A stretch of 64,000 bases of DNA from Cellvibrio sp. 79 (GTDB taxonomy: Bacteria; Pseudomonadota; Gammaproteobacteria; Pseudomonadales; Cellvibrionaceae). Both the position numbers and the translations under genes were made by a program. Under the pieces are notes generated by a model, which saw only the letters and a program-made list of their open reading frames with translations, did no database searches and was not told where the DNA came from. Location: the NCBI GenBank assembly GCA_003056245.1, contig MVDH01000001.1:547028-611027 (forward strand), given 5' to 3'. Numbering within the stretch: position 1 is the first letter of the stretch; every line of letters starts with the position of its first letter. Positions 16,974-26,746 of this stretch are shown piece by piece.

Positions 16974-17546
16974 ATGAAATGGCTAAAACTAGAGGTTGTA
17001 ATATTCCTTGCTTTATTATCGTCACAAACCCATGCGCTTTTTTTGGTGGATATCCAGAAGGATATCGCGGTAGGTGAATTCACAACATTATCAGCCGATA
17101 TGACTGATCATGGTTTCAATCCAAAAACAGACCGTTTGCTAAGGGTCGATTTGTTTATTTATTTTCGTGAGTTAAATGATGACAGTCTGACAGATATGCC
17201 CGGCGATGAAACCGCTGAGTTTATGGGATTTACCAAAATATTATTCGGTCAACGATTCAATTGGAGCGCCGATATTGACACCGGGCTTTATACCGAGGGT
17301 ACATCATTTGATCCTGCGAATGAAAACAATTGCGCGTGGTGGGATGAAAATTTCAATTGTGTATATGATCCGGTAAAATCCGGATACCTTTTTATCGGGC
17401 TTCAAACCGCACCAGATACCTTATGGGTAGATGAAGTCCGGTGGGAGGTAGAAGTGCTTCGCAAAGACCTTGATGAGTCTTCATCGTTGATGCTGCTTGC
17501 AATTGGTTTGTTCTTGTTGGGGGCGTTTCGGCGCCAAAGAAAATAA
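16974..17546 (+). CDS. Exported protein with degenerate PEP-CTERM-like tail
   Basis: 190 residues from the ATG at 16974, preceded by GGAGGG at good spacing; an upstream GTG at 16959 is less likely. A signal peptide ends near SSQTHA. The mature domain is rich in Asp, Phe and Trp with two cysteines in NNCAWWDENFNCVYD. The C-terminus is LDESSSLMLLAIGLFLLGAF followed by RRQRK: the helix and basic end of a PEP-CTERM signal without the Pro-Glu-Pro. It could be processed by a variant sorting enzyme or be membrane-anchored. Function unknown. Confidence 0.7.
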   Translation: MKWLKLEVVIFLALLSSQTHALFLVDIQKDIAVGEFTTLSADMTDHGFNPKTDRLLRVDLFIYFRELNDDSLTDMPGDETAEFMGFTKILFGQRFNWSADIDTGLYTEGTSFDPANENNCAWWDENFNCVYDPVKSGYLFIGLQTAPDTLWVDEVRWEVEVLRKDLDESSSLMLLAIGLFLLGAFRRQRK

Positions 17547-17571
17547 TAGGCAACGTGCATATGCGCGGTAT

Positions 17572-17602
17572 GAAATTTCCCGGGTATTACCCCGGGAAAT
17601 TC
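17572..17602 (-). terminator. Strong hairpin downstream of the addA-like gene
   Basis: Stem GAAATTTCCCGGG / CCCGGGAAATTC with a 6-base loop, directly abutting the stop of the minus-strand helicase gene and 26 bases after the stop of the plus-strand gene. It may serve both strands. Confidence 0.7.
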
Positions 17603-17603
17603 T

Positions 17604-20600
17604 TTACTCGGTTTCAAGTAATTTTCCAACGCTTACCCAGTAAAGTGCTGTTTTTATCGGCAATGTTTCTGTTACTGCAATTAGCTTTTTATAGCGCCGT
17701 AATTGCCCTTGATAAATTTCCAATTCCCGCGCAAAAAAATCCTCCATCCTTTGACCTGCTTCCGGCTCACTACTTTTATAATCCACAATCCAGCGGATGC
17801 CATCTGCGATAAACGTTCGGTCAATGATGGATTCTTTTACGTCTTGCTGATCACTTTGCATTAATGATAATTCACTCGCACTTTGTGCATGATCACTATT
17901 AAGTAGCCAACGACCGATTTCACTCGTGAGAGTGTTGGTAATAACTGCTGCTGTTTTTTGCAAGGCATGATTTAAATATTCGCCATTCCAACCAAGTTGC
18001 TGCAACTGGATTTTCCAGAACGGTTTTTGTTGGTTGATAAAGGTTTCTGCGTGCACACATTCGTTTATGGTGACCAGCTTATTTTCCACCAGCGTTTGCA
18101 AGGCAGAATGAATCACGGTGCCTGTGTGGCGTGCCAGCCGCGCCGTAGTGGTCTCCAATTCCGGGAGGTTGAGTGGATTTCTTTGCAGGTCCTCAGGGAA
18201 ATCTTCATTGGCGTCAACGCTATATTCATGACCACGATAATTTTTTAAGAGCGTCACTTCTTGCAATACCGGTAATTGCCATTGGGGCGGCAAGCGCAAA
18301 ATATGTTGCAGGCCCGGTTGGGCTGCATGAAACGAATCACGTCCTTCCGTTATTGTTGAGGTTATCGTTTTGCTGTTGGTAATTAGGGTTGCTTGCTCTT
18401 TTACGAGCGGCCAAATGCTATGCAACAAGGAATTTTTTGCCGGTGTTTGTAACTCTTCTTCCTTGCTATTGATGCACGCGATTAAATGCAATTGTTTAAT
18501 TGCCCGCGTACAACCGACATATAGCAAGCGTGTGGACTCAAACGCTTGTTGTTTTTCCTGCTCGCGCCGCATAAATGTATAAAGGCCGTCTTCCTCTTTG
18601 CCAGTAGGGGCAAGCGAGCCGAGCAATAATTGTTTTTCGCTGTTGTGATTAATACGCTCCTGCCACAGCAGAAGTTGTTTGTCGTCTTTGCGCGCGCTGC
18701 GGTCGAGGCCGGGAATAATTACCGTATCAAATTCCAGTCCTTTTGATTTGTGAATGGTCATTACTTGCAAGCGTGCATCGGCGTCTGATCGGGGGGCGGC
18801 GAACAAGCGCTCGATTGCTTGATGGAATGTTTGCCAATCACCGATGCTGCCGCCTTGCTGGTGTTTATCCAATAACGCAAAAAAACTCTGGATATTATTG
18901 CTGTCATTTTCATCCAGTAATGTTGCTGGTCCGCCCAATGCCAGCCAGATTCCTTCAATCCATTGTCGTAACGGTTTGCGATAGCGTGCGGCCAATGTTT
19001 GTTGCAATAACGGAACAATGCGCGCGAGTATTTTTTGGCCCGCATTGCTAATTCCGGAAATATGCGCGTAGTGTTGCAATTGCGGCCAGATAGCACCAAA
19101 CGCTGTCTCATGTATCCGCGGATTTAATTCGTTTAATGGTGCGGTGCTAATGCGATGTAAATCATAGTTGTCCAATCCACACCAGGGCGCGCGCAATAAC
19201 GCGAGCCATGCGATGCGATCCGCCGGATTTAACAGCGCGCGCGTCAGCGATAATAAATCCATAATCGCCATGCGGCTGGCGAGGCGATCAATTTCCGTGG
19301 CTTGATAACTTAAGCCTGCTGCACTTAATGCCGGCAGGATTTTTTGCAAATGCGTGCGCGTACGCACCAGTATGGCGATAGTGCCGTCCGGGTTTTTATT
19401 GCGTGCTTGCTGTACCAGTGCAACGACTTTTTCCGCTTCCTGCCACTGCGCGTCCTGGCGAGGATTTGAATGGCGATAAAAGTGTTCATCATCGTCGTCA
19501 TCATTTTTTTCTGACGAATAATTGCTGATATGAAATTGCACTGCATCGCCATGTAATTCCGGATTTAACGCCGGCTTAAAGGCCACAGAAGGCGAATAAC
19601 TGACCGCGCCGCGGCTGATATCGTCCTGCGCGGGAAATGCATGTTGGAAAATAGCATTAACCCAATTTACGACCCCGGCTTGGGAACGGAAATTTACACG
19701 CAAATCCAATGCATCCAATGTGACTGAGCCTATGCCTTGCTGGCGCGCATCCAGAAATAAACCCACGTTGGCATTGCGGAAGCCGTAACAGCTTTGCATG
19801 CCGTCGCCCACAATAAAGAGTGTGCGCCCGTCGCCCGCTTGCCAGCCATTGGTTAATTTCCGCAGAAGTTCAAGCTGCGGACTGGCGGTATCCTGGAATT
19901 CATCCACCAGAATATGGCGAATGCGGTAATCCAGTTGCAATGCCAGGTCACTCGGCGAATCTTCATCGCCCAATGCAATTAATGCTGCCTGGCTAATGGC
20001 CGTATAGTCGGTGGCGCTCAGTTGTTTGAATACCAGCGTGAGTTGTGCAGCAAGAATTGGCAGGATGTTGGTGAGGCTATCCAATAATTGCCATTGGTGT
20101 TCAGCATAACGGGGAGCGGGCAGTGAACGAATTTCCTGAAGTAATTGTTCTGCATCGGGCGATGTATCGTTGATGGCAGCGATTAAATCGCTAAAACGAT
20201 TTTTTAAATCTGCATTTTCTTTTCCCGCAGGAAAGCCTTCCGCTTTGGTCAGGCGTGCGCGATAGGTGCCGCTATTGGTTAGCAATAAATCAGCGATGGC
20301 AAGCCATTCCGGAACTGCGTCGGGTTCCGTTGCAGGTAATCCGCTAAGGCCCAGCAATTCATGGATGCGATTTTTACGTTCACTTTCCTGTTGTAAATTA
20401 GTGGCTGCACTATCGGCAATGCTGCTGATTTCACTGCTGTGTAATTGCAGCGCTTCGTCAACCAATTCCAGATGTTCGCGAATCACTAGTTGCAATACAT
20501 TTTCCAGGTAGCGGCGCGCATCTTCATGGCGTGCTTGCAATAACACGCCCAGCCATTGTTCGCGTTTGGCGAGCAAGCTGGTTAATAAATTTTCCACTGC

Positions 20601-21206
20601 ACCGAGATTGTTATCCATATGGCGCAGCAAGCGTGTTAAATCTTCGCGGAAGGGAGAATCCTGTTCGAGTAATTTGAATAGCTCGCGTACCGCCAAACGA
20701 TATGCGTGGTTCGCATCTTCCAATGTGTCCGGCTGCGCGCCGATACCGCTGGCAAGTGGTAATTGTTTGGTGATGGAACGGCACAGGCTATCGATAGTTT
20801 GCACACGTAAACGCTGCGGGCTTTGCAATAAGTTCCAGTGTAATTCGCGGTCGCGTTCCAACACTTTTTGCGCAAGCTGCCAGGTGCGTACTGCGTGCGG
20901 ATCTTGCGGTTGTGGTTGCTCGGCGGCTTGCCAGAGTGCATGGATAATTCGATCCTGCATTTCACCGGCGGCTTTGCGGGTAAAAGTTATCGCAAGGATT
21001 TCTTCCGGTTGTTCACAGTAAGCGAGCAACGTCAGCACGCGTTGTGTGAGCAAGCCGGTCTTACCGGAACCGGCGGGCGCTGATACCGCAAATGATTTAT
21101 GCGGATTTAATGCATCAAAACGAACCTGTTGGTCTACGGGTTGATTCTCTTCAACTACCGGCGCGCTGGCCGCCGGTGAATCAAAATCAAAACTCGATTG
21201 CGACAT
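17604..21206 (-). CDS. AddA/RecB-like helicase-nuclease
   Basis: 1200 residues. UvrD-type helicase motifs run in order: Walker A APAGSGKTGLLTQR (residue about 40), HILVDEFQDTASPQ, FIVGDGMQSCYGFRNAN, MTIHKSKGLEFDTV and LLYVGCTRAIKQLHL. The C-terminal part carries a RecB-type nuclease centre with WIVDYKSSEP and GQLRRYKK. With the adjacent AddB-like protein it should unwind and resect double-strand breaks for RecA. Its ATG overlaps the stop of the upstream partner gene by one base. Because relatives are also labelled as PD-(D/E)XK repair proteins rather than true AddAB, I leave the symbol empty. Confidence 0.9.
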   Translation of the reverse strand: MSQSSFDFDSPAASAPVVEENQPVDQQVRFDALNPHKSFAVSAPAGSGKTGLLTQRVLTLLAYCEQPEEILAITFTRKAAGEMQDRIIHALWQAAEQPQPQDPHAVRTWQLAQKVLERDRELHWNLLQSPQRLRVQTIDSLCRSITKQLPLASGIGAQPDTLEDANHAYRLAVRELFKLLEQDSPFREDLTRLLRHMDNNLGAVENLLTSLLAKREQWLGVLLQARHEDARRYLENVLQLVIREHLELVDEALQLHSSEISSIADSAATNLQQESERKNRIHELLGLSGLPATEPDAVPEWLAIADLLLTNSGTYRARLTKAEGFPAGKENADLKNRFSDLIAAINDTSPDAEQLLQEIRSLPAPRYAEHQWQLLDSLTNILPILAAQLTLVFKQLSATDYTAISQAALIALGDEDSPSDLALQLDYRIRHILVDEFQDTASPQLELLRKLTNGWQAGDGRTLFIVGDGMQSCYGFRNANVGLFLDARQQGIGSVTLDALDLRVNFRSQAGVVNWVNAIFQHAFPAQDDISRGAVSYSPSVAFKPALNPELHGDAVQFHISNYSSEKNDDDDDEHFYRHSNPRQDAQWQEAEKVVALVQQARNKNPDGTIAILVRTRTHLQKILPALSAAGLSYQATEIDRLASRMAIMDLLSLTRALLNPADRIAWLALLRAPWCGLDNYDLHRISTAPLNELNPRIHETAFGAIWPQLQHYAHISGISNAGQKILARIVPLLQQTLAARYRKPLRQWIEGIWLALGGPATLLDENDSNNIQSFFALLDKHQQGGSIGDWQTFHQAIERLFAAPRSDADARLQVMTIHKSKGLEFDTVIIPGLDRSARKDDKQLLLWQERINHNSEKQLLLGSLAPTGKEEDGLYTFMRREQEKQQAFESTRLLYVGCTRAIKQLHLIACINSKEEELQTPAKNSLLHSIWPLVKEQATLITNSKTITSTITEGRDSFHAAQPGLQHILRLPPQWQLPVLQEVTLLKNYRGHEYSVDANEDFPEDLQRNPLNLPELETTTARLARHTGTVIHSALQTLVENKLVTINECVHAETFINQQKPFWKIQLQQLGWNGEYLNHALQKTAAVITNTLTSEIGRWLLNSDHAQSASELSLMQSDQQDVKESIIDRTFIADGIRWIVDYKSSEPEAGQRMEDFFARELEIYQGQLRRYKKLIAVTETLPIKTALYWVSVGKLLETE

Positions 21207-23923
21207 TAATTAGCTCCTCCGTTAGTGCGCAGGAAATCCTCTACAGCATCCTGCTCCAACAAACGATTGAGCGGTAATAAATCATCGGCATAGTGGGCCG
21301 TTGTTGCATTTTTCATATCTACACGTGTGTCGCCATGAATAAATGCCTGGGCCAGTTGTTGTAAATCCTGGTACCAGATATCCACTTGTTCTTGCCAGCT
21401 GATTTTTCCTGCATCAATGCCGGTGTGCTGGATTTGCAACTCACCCGTGCCAAGCCATTTCATGGCTTTTGCATTGATTTGCGCAAAACTGATGGCCGCT
21501 ACTGTATTGCTTGCAGTAACGGCATAGAGCGGTAATTGCGGTTCATCCATGCGATTGCCTTGCCAGCTTTTAATGCTTGGCTGGCCGGTTTTGTAATCGA
21601 TCAGGATCAATTCACCGCTGTGTTCAAGTTGGTCAATGCGGTCAATGCGTAATTTCAACGGTAATCCTGCGAAAGTAATTTCAACTTCCTGCTCAATTGC
21701 CGTAACACTAAACGCTGGACGCATTTTTTCCAGTGCGAGCCACTCCAGAATTAACTGCTGCAAGCGTTCTTGCTCAAGTTGCGCGTAAACAACCCCAATA
21801 CTGGTGCCCCGTTTTTGTTTGATGTTGTCTACCGCAGCCTGGGTAACCGTGCTTACCAACGTGATTAACGATACATCATCCAGTGCTAATAAATGTGCCT
21901 GGTTTTTTAATTCGCGCCAAATAATTGCCAGTGCATCGTGCAATAAATTTCCGCGCTCAATGGGCGAGAAGCCGGCGACGGGATCATCAATGCGTGTTGC
22001 GCCCAAACGTAAACGTGCGAAAGCATTAAACGGGCAGGCGGCTTGTTCTTTAAATAAATTGGCGCCGCCGCGTACGGGTTCCTGTGCGAGATTTAATTCC
22101 GGCGCCTGTGCGGTATTGATAATTTGTAATGATTGTTGTGCAGCTATTTGTTGATAGTTTTGACTACTCGCTGTTTGTTCATTACCAATCAATTGATTAA
22201 TTGGTGTCAGCGGCCAGTTGCGAATTAATGCGCTGGGGCTGAGCTCACTGTCGTCATCGCTATGTGCTGAACTGAATACGACTAATGGTGCGCATTGGCG
22301 ATAGTGTGCGGTGAGCGCGCGCGCAAATTCCAATTCGCGTTCTGCGCTGGCGTGGGGCATTTTATGGGTGCGTTGTAAATTGGTCGGCAACAGCGGATTC
22401 GGTGCTGGAACCGGTGGCCATTGGCGATGGTGTAACCCCATCACCCAGCAGTGGCTAAATTGTAATCCTGCACCTTCCAATGCGCCCAGGATTTGAATCG
22501 GTGAATGCGGGGTTTGTGCCTGGAACGGCGTTTTTCCGGCGATGGTACGCAACTGTTGTACGGCAGCGAGGTAGGAAAATTGAATGCCGGTGTTATCCAG
22601 TTGCACAAAATTTTCCAGCAAACTATTCCATTGGCTGAGCTGCTGGTGTTCCTGGCTATCCAGCCGACGTGTACCGGGCCAGCCGAGTAAATTTAGATGC
22701 GATTGAAAAAAATCACTCCAGTATTGCGCGGTGTGATTACCGTAGGTTTGGCGACGATAATTTTCCAGTTGGATCAGACGGGTACTTAAACTGCTATCGC
22801 TTTCGGCGATGCCTAATTGCGCGGAGATTTTTTTGCAATAGTAACGAATATCGCTCAGGCTGATTGTGAATTTTCCCAGCTTGCGCAAGCCGATAATTAA
22901 ATGCGTGCGCAATACCAGTTCATTGTCGGCGTCACCGAAAAACGGCGACAGTAATAAATGGCAAATGGATTCCAGATCCCAACTGGATTTTTGTAGCTCC
23001 AGTAAATCCAGTGTTGCAACAATAATGGGGGTTGTGCCCAAGGGGGTCCCGGCAGAAAAGTTAAAGGGCAAGGTGTAACGCGGTTGATCGGGTAGCAACG
23101 CAAGTGGTTCAAACACTTCGACAAACATTCGCTCTACCTGATCGCGGCATTGGCCGAGGTTAGGGACGATTATGCCAATCATCGCCTCCGGATTTTGCTC
23201 CAGCTGGCTTTTGCTCCACAGGGCCGCGCTACGAATTTCCTGTTCGCTGGTGTTGGTTTCAGTGCGCAGCAATTGTGCAGAATCATTTTCTGCTTTAAGG
23301 GTATTTAATTGTTGGCAGGCGCTGTTAATTAAATCCTGGTGTAGCGGGGGGATATCATCAAATCCTGTGAGATGAATAATTGCTTCCCGCGGAATTAAAA
23401 ATTCTTTGAATGCATCTACCAAAATAGTGATTGCACTTTCTTGTGTAATAAATCCCAACGAAGCAAGCGTCGCACGAAATTCGCCCAACCAGGTTAACCA
23501 GCAATAACTATTGCTAACGACATTTAATTGGGGCTCGGCATTACGCACATGCTCTTCCGTTAGTTGCCACAATTCCAGATTGCGCAGTGCACTATCCGCG
23601 GCCTGGGCCAAAGGCTCTGCTTGTAGTAACGCGGCAGCAAGGGATGATTGGCTGATAATTTTTTCCCATAAACACTGGCGCTGTAGGTTATTGATAATTT
23701 GCCGTGCGGACGGTGGGTAAGCACAGCGTTGCAGTTGTGACCAGTTAAGGTCGATCCATTGGCCAAGTGAATAAATGCGCGGGCTGGCCCATACAGTTTG
23801 TTCTTGCTGTTTGCCATAGGCGCGGAGCATGTGGTTGCGCAGCCGGTTATTGGCGGTGATGATCAATTCGCCATTGTTGATAGCGGGCACGTACGGGGTG
23901 ATGTCGAAATAGGTATCAACCAT
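21206..23923 (-). CDS. AddB-like PD-(D/E)XK nuclease, probable DNA repair protein
   Basis: 905 residues. The N-terminus has an inactivated-helicase-like region starting ELIITANNRLRNHMLRAYG. The C-terminal nuclease domain contains RGNLLHDALAIIW, LILIDYKTGQPSIKSW (catalytic Asp and Lys) and PQLPLYAV. Only one cysteine of the AddB iron-sulfur set is obvious (ACPFNAFARLRLG), so the cluster may be absent. It is the first gene of a two-gene operon with the helicase-nuclease partner, overlapping by one base. This pairing is common in gammaproteobacteria of the Pseudomonas/Cellvibrio group. Confidence 0.88.
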   Translation of the reverse strand: MVDTYFDITPYVPAINNGELIITANNRLRNHMLRAYGKQQEQTVWASPRIYSLGQWIDLNWSQLQRCAYPPSARQIINNLQRQCLWEKIISQSSLAAALLQAEPLAQAADSALRNLELWQLTEEHVRNAEPQLNVVSNSYCWLTWLGEFRATLASLGFITQESAITILVDAFKEFLIPREAIIHLTGFDDIPPLHQDLINSACQQLNTLKAENDSAQLLRTETNTSEQEIRSAALWSKSQLEQNPEAMIGIIVPNLGQCRDQVERMFVEVFEPLALLPDQPRYTLPFNFSAGTPLGTTPIIVATLDLLELQKSSWDLESICHLLLSPFFGDADNELVLRTHLIIGLRKLGKFTISLSDIRYYCKKISAQLGIAESDSSLSTRLIQLENYRRQTYGNHTAQYWSDFFQSHLNLLGWPGTRRLDSQEHQQLSQWNSLLENFVQLDNTGIQFSYLAAVQQLRTIAGKTPFQAQTPHSPIQILGALEGAGLQFSHCWVMGLHHRQWPPVPAPNPLLPTNLQRTHKMPHASAERELEFARALTAHYRQCAPLVVFSSAHSDDDSELSPSALIRNWPLTPINQLIGNEQTASSQNYQQIAAQQSLQIINTAQAPELNLAQEPVRGGANLFKEQAACPFNAFARLRLGATRIDDPVAGFSPIERGNLLHDALAIIWRELKNQAHLLALDDVSLITLVSTVTQAAVDNIKQKRGTSIGVVYAQLEQERLQQLILEWLALEKMRPAFSVTAIEQEVEITFAGLPLKLRIDRIDQLEHSGELILIDYKTGQPSIKSWQGNRMDEPQLPLYAVTASNTVAAISFAQINAKAMKWLGTGELQIQHTGIDAGKISWQEQVDIWYQDLQQLAQAFIHGDTRVDMKNATTAHYADDLLPLNRLLEQDAVEDFLRTNGGAN

Positions 23924-24308
23924 GATGATTTTTTATTGCCGGAATTTGGTTGGGCATTATGCCTTTTATTTGAATCCCTCCCCAGTCCTTCCTTGGCTAG
24001 GCGTTCGGTTTCAACGGAAGGCGTTTTGTATGTTGCTGAAGCAACAGTTTTTGGTTATAAGCCGCCTTATAAGTGATTGTTTGATAAAGACTTTACACCC
24101 CCTCCAGCTTGTTTGCCTGAGGGAAACATGCTAGTTTTCTGCCCCATAATAAGCGACATCAGAATTTCATCGGTAAGGACGCGGATATCCGCGGCACCCA
24201 AGGTCAATACAAACAGGTGAGTGTTTCATTAGCTGGCAGCGTTTTAGCATTATTATGCAATGCGGCTATGATTCCCTTTGTATTCAATAACTATAAGTAA
24301 GTGACCTT
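23924..24308. other. Divergent intergenic region of 385 bases
   Basis: Separates the AddB-like gene (leftward) from the transporter gene (rightward). A short hairpin TGTTGCTGAAGCAACA followed by GTTTTT lies near 24031-24052 and is terminator-like, but no plus-strand gene precedes it. A CGCGGATATCCGCG palindrome is near 24180-24193 and could be an operator. No gene was found. Confidence 0.4.
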
Positions 24309-25730
24309 ATGAACCAGCAAGCCATTCCCCAGCAATCTGTTGGTGTTGGTAATTATCGGTGGACCATTTGTGGTCTGTTGTTTTTTGCCACTACTGTTAA
24401 CTATCTTGATCGTCAGGTTTTAAGCCTGTTGTCCCCTGAGCTGATGCACCTCTATAGCTGGAACAACAACGATTACGGCAACATCACTGCGCTTTTCACC
24501 TTCGTTTACGCGATTTCAATGATCTTTGCAGGCCGCTTTATCGATAAGTTCGGTACCAAAAATGGCTATATCATCGCCATTGCGATCTGGTCGTTTGGTG
24601 CAGCTATCCACGCCTTCGCGTACGACATGGGTGCCGGTTTTTATACGTTCCTGAGTTGGATTGGATTGGCGGATATCGATCAAGCCGCCGGTACGGTCAA
24701 CGGTACCGCCGCGATCACCGCTTATTCTGTGGCCGGTTTTATGATCGCCCGTGCAGTGTTGGCCTTTGGCGAGGCCGGAAATTTCCCTGCTGCAATTAAA
24801 GCCACGGCTGAATACTTCCCCAAAAAAGAACGCTCATTTGCAACCGGGATTTTTAACTCCGGTGCTAACGTCGGTGCGATCCTGGCCCCCTTGACTGTGC
24901 CTGTAATTGGCGTGATCTGGGGTTGGCAATGGGCGTTTATTATCGTGGGGATTATCGGTTTTGTATGGATCGCCTTCTGGTGGGTCTGGTACGACAAACC
25001 GAGCGAGCAAAAACGCCTGAGCGATTCCGAGCGCGCTTATATCAATTCCGATGTGGAAGCAGTTGAAACGGCGGATGATGGTGTTAAAACTTCGTGGTTT
25101 ACGCTATTGAGCTACAAGCAAACCTGGGCGTTTGCCTTTGGTAAGTTCATGACCGATGGCGTTTGGTGGTTCTTCTTATTCTGGCTACCGATTTATCTCA
25201 GCGCCCAGCATGGCATGGAAAAAACCGAGATTGCATTGCCTATCGCGCTTATCTATACCCTGACTATGTTTGGCAGTATCGGTGGCGGTGCCTTCCCCGG
25301 TTATTTCATCAGGAAAGGTATGGATGTGTTTAATGCCCGTCGCAGCGCCATGTTTGTGATTGCGCTGGTACCACTGGTGGTACTACTGGCGCAACCATTG
25401 GGACATATCTCTGTATGGATTCCGATTTTGTTGATTGCCTTGGGGGCATCTGCGCATCAGGCCTGGTCAGCCAATATTTTCACTACAGTGTCTGATATGT
25501 TCCCCAAAAAAGCAGTGGGCTCGGTAGTGGGGATAGGTGGTTTTGCCGGCGGAATGGGCGGGGTGCTGCTTAATAAGTTGGGCGGCGGATTATTCGATCA
25601 TTTTGAAAAAGCTGGCAATGTTGCTACTGGCTACACCATTATGTTTGCAATTTGTGCAACTGCTTATTTAATTGCGTGGTTTGTAATGCGTTTATTGGTA
25701 CCCAAATACAAACCCATCACCGATCTATAA
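24309..25730 (+). CDS. MFS transporter, hexuronate (ExuT)-like
   Basis: 473 residues with twelve membrane helices. The first helix region YRWTICGLLFFATTVNYLDR and the loop GRFIDKFGTKNGY match the anion:cation symporter branch that includes the hexuronate transporter ExuT. An insertion of about 30 residues (near 115-150) after helix 4 is longer than usual. It probably imports a sugar acid such as galacturonate or glucuronate, fitting a polysaccharide-degrading lifestyle. The gene is alone and ends at a strong terminator. Exact substrate is inference. Confidence 0.85.
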   Translation: MNQQAIPQQSVGVGNYRWTICGLLFFATTVNYLDRQVLSLLSPELMHLYSWNNNDYGNITALFTFVYAISMIFAGRFIDKFGTKNGYIIAIAIWSFGAAIHAFAYDMGAGFYTFLSWIGLADIDQAAGTVNGTAAITAYSVAGFMIARAVLAFGEAGNFPAAIKATAEYFPKKERSFATGIFNSGANVGAILAPLTVPVIGVIWGWQWAFIIVGIIGFVWIAFWWVWYDKPSEQKRLSDSERAYINSDVEAVETADDGVKTSWFTLLSYKQTWAFAFGKFMTDGVWWFFLFWLPIYLSAQHGMEKTEIALPIALIYTLTMFGSIGGGAFPGYFIRKGMDVFNARRSAMFVIALVPLVVLLAQPLGHISVWIPILLIALGASAHQAWSANIFTTVSDMFPKKAVGSVVGIGGFAGGMGGVLLNKLGGGLFDHFEKAGNVATGYTIMFAICATAYLIAWFVMRLLVPKYKPITDL

Positions 25731-25753
25731 TTTTTTAGTGGATTAGTTTTTTG

Positions 25754-25788
25754 AAAACCGCCGCCAGTTAATTGTCGGCGGTTTTTTT
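25754..25788 (+). terminator. Rho-independent terminator
   Basis: Stem AAAACCGCCG / CGGCGGTTTT with a 12-base loop and a T7 run, 23 bases after the transporter stop. Confidence 0.88.
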
Positions 25789-25935
25789 ATGAGCCATTGT
25801 TCTAGTTTTATTGGTTCTTCTTTAATGTCAAAAGGATCTAACTAATAGTTAACATTTTTTTTTATTGCCGCTCGCTACTCCGCTCTGCGGTGAATACTTA
25901 ATGCGCATTTCAAATTTCCTAAAGAGGAGCAGGAT

Positions 25936-26448
25936 ATGTCGTTAGGTAATAATAATAGTGTGACAGCAAAGACCATTATGAGTAAAACCCTACTTAGCGC
26001 TTATGAAGGATGGACAATTCACCGGCTGGCTGAATTTTTTATCAAGCATGGTATATCCGGTGCACCCGTTATCGCTTCGGATCATGAGTTGGTTGGTGTA
26101 GTAACTGTTTCCGATATTTTTAAATTCAGCAATATGGATGAGAACCGTCGGCGTGACGCTTTGCGTAATTATTATCGCGAAAGCTGTGAGATTGAATTGG
26201 ACGAAGCCAGTTTACGCGACTGGAGTAGCCGCGCTGAATATAACTGTACTGTCCATCAAATTATGCAACGTGAAATTATTACCGTACGGCAAGAGGCCAG
26301 CGTCAGTGAAGTGGCTGCGGTAATGGTGCGCAACAATATTCACCGCGTTGTCGTCACAGAACATAAAATCGCCGTAGGTGTTATCACTAGCATGGATATA
26401 TTGCGCCATTTGCAACCCGATGGCAGTGAGTTGCGCCTGGTTGTTTAA
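25936..26448 (+). CDS. CBS-domain protein
   Basis: 170 residues forming one Bateman module. The first CBS motif is at about residues 10-65 (AKTIMSKTLLSAYEGWTIHR, GAPVIASDHELVGVVTVSDI) and the second at about 108-165 (VHQIMQREIITVRQEASVSE, HRVVVTEHKIAVGVITSMDI). Such modules bind adenine nucleotides and regulate partners; here no effector domain is fused. AAGAGGAGCAGG provides the ribosome site. The gene stands alone with its own terminator. Confidence 0.9.
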   Translation: MSLGNNNSVTAKTIMSKTLLSAYEGWTIHRLAEFFIKHGISGAPVIASDHELVGVVTVSDIFKFSNMDENRRRDALRNYYRESCEIELDEASLRDWSSRAEYNCTVHQIMQREIITVRQEASVSEVAAVMVRNNIHRVVVTEHKIAVGVITSMDILRHLQPDGSELRLVV

Positions 26449-26502
26449 TCCGCTATATCGATTGGCCGAGACGTTTTTGCTTGAAGTTTCACAAAAAATA
26501 CC

Positions 26503-26535
26503 AAATCCCCAAAAAATATTTTGGGGATTTTTTTT
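26503..26535 (+). terminator. Rho-independent terminator
   Basis: Stem AAATCCCCAAAA / TTTTGGGGATTT with a 4-base loop followed by T residues, 54 bases after the CBS gene stop. Confidence 0.88.
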
Positions 26536-26746
26536 AGCCTTAAATTTTTTGTTGTAAAAATTACATTCTAAAAAATAACGTTATTCAGCACGTTGCCGCG
26601 TTTAAAATAAATATTTTCATCCCGCTTTGTTTATTTTGCATTTTATACGCCTCTTAACCCTGCTTCTGCGCCAAAAACACTCTGGAACTCGCGTAAAACG
26701 GGATTGTCATTCTACTGAGCAGGTTCATTTTAAGAGGAATATCACC

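Noticed and set aside
24031-24052. Terminator-like hairpin TGTTGCTGAAGCAACA with T-run
   Set aside because: No plus-strand gene ends before it, so it was not listed as a terminator; it may be chance or part of a leader.
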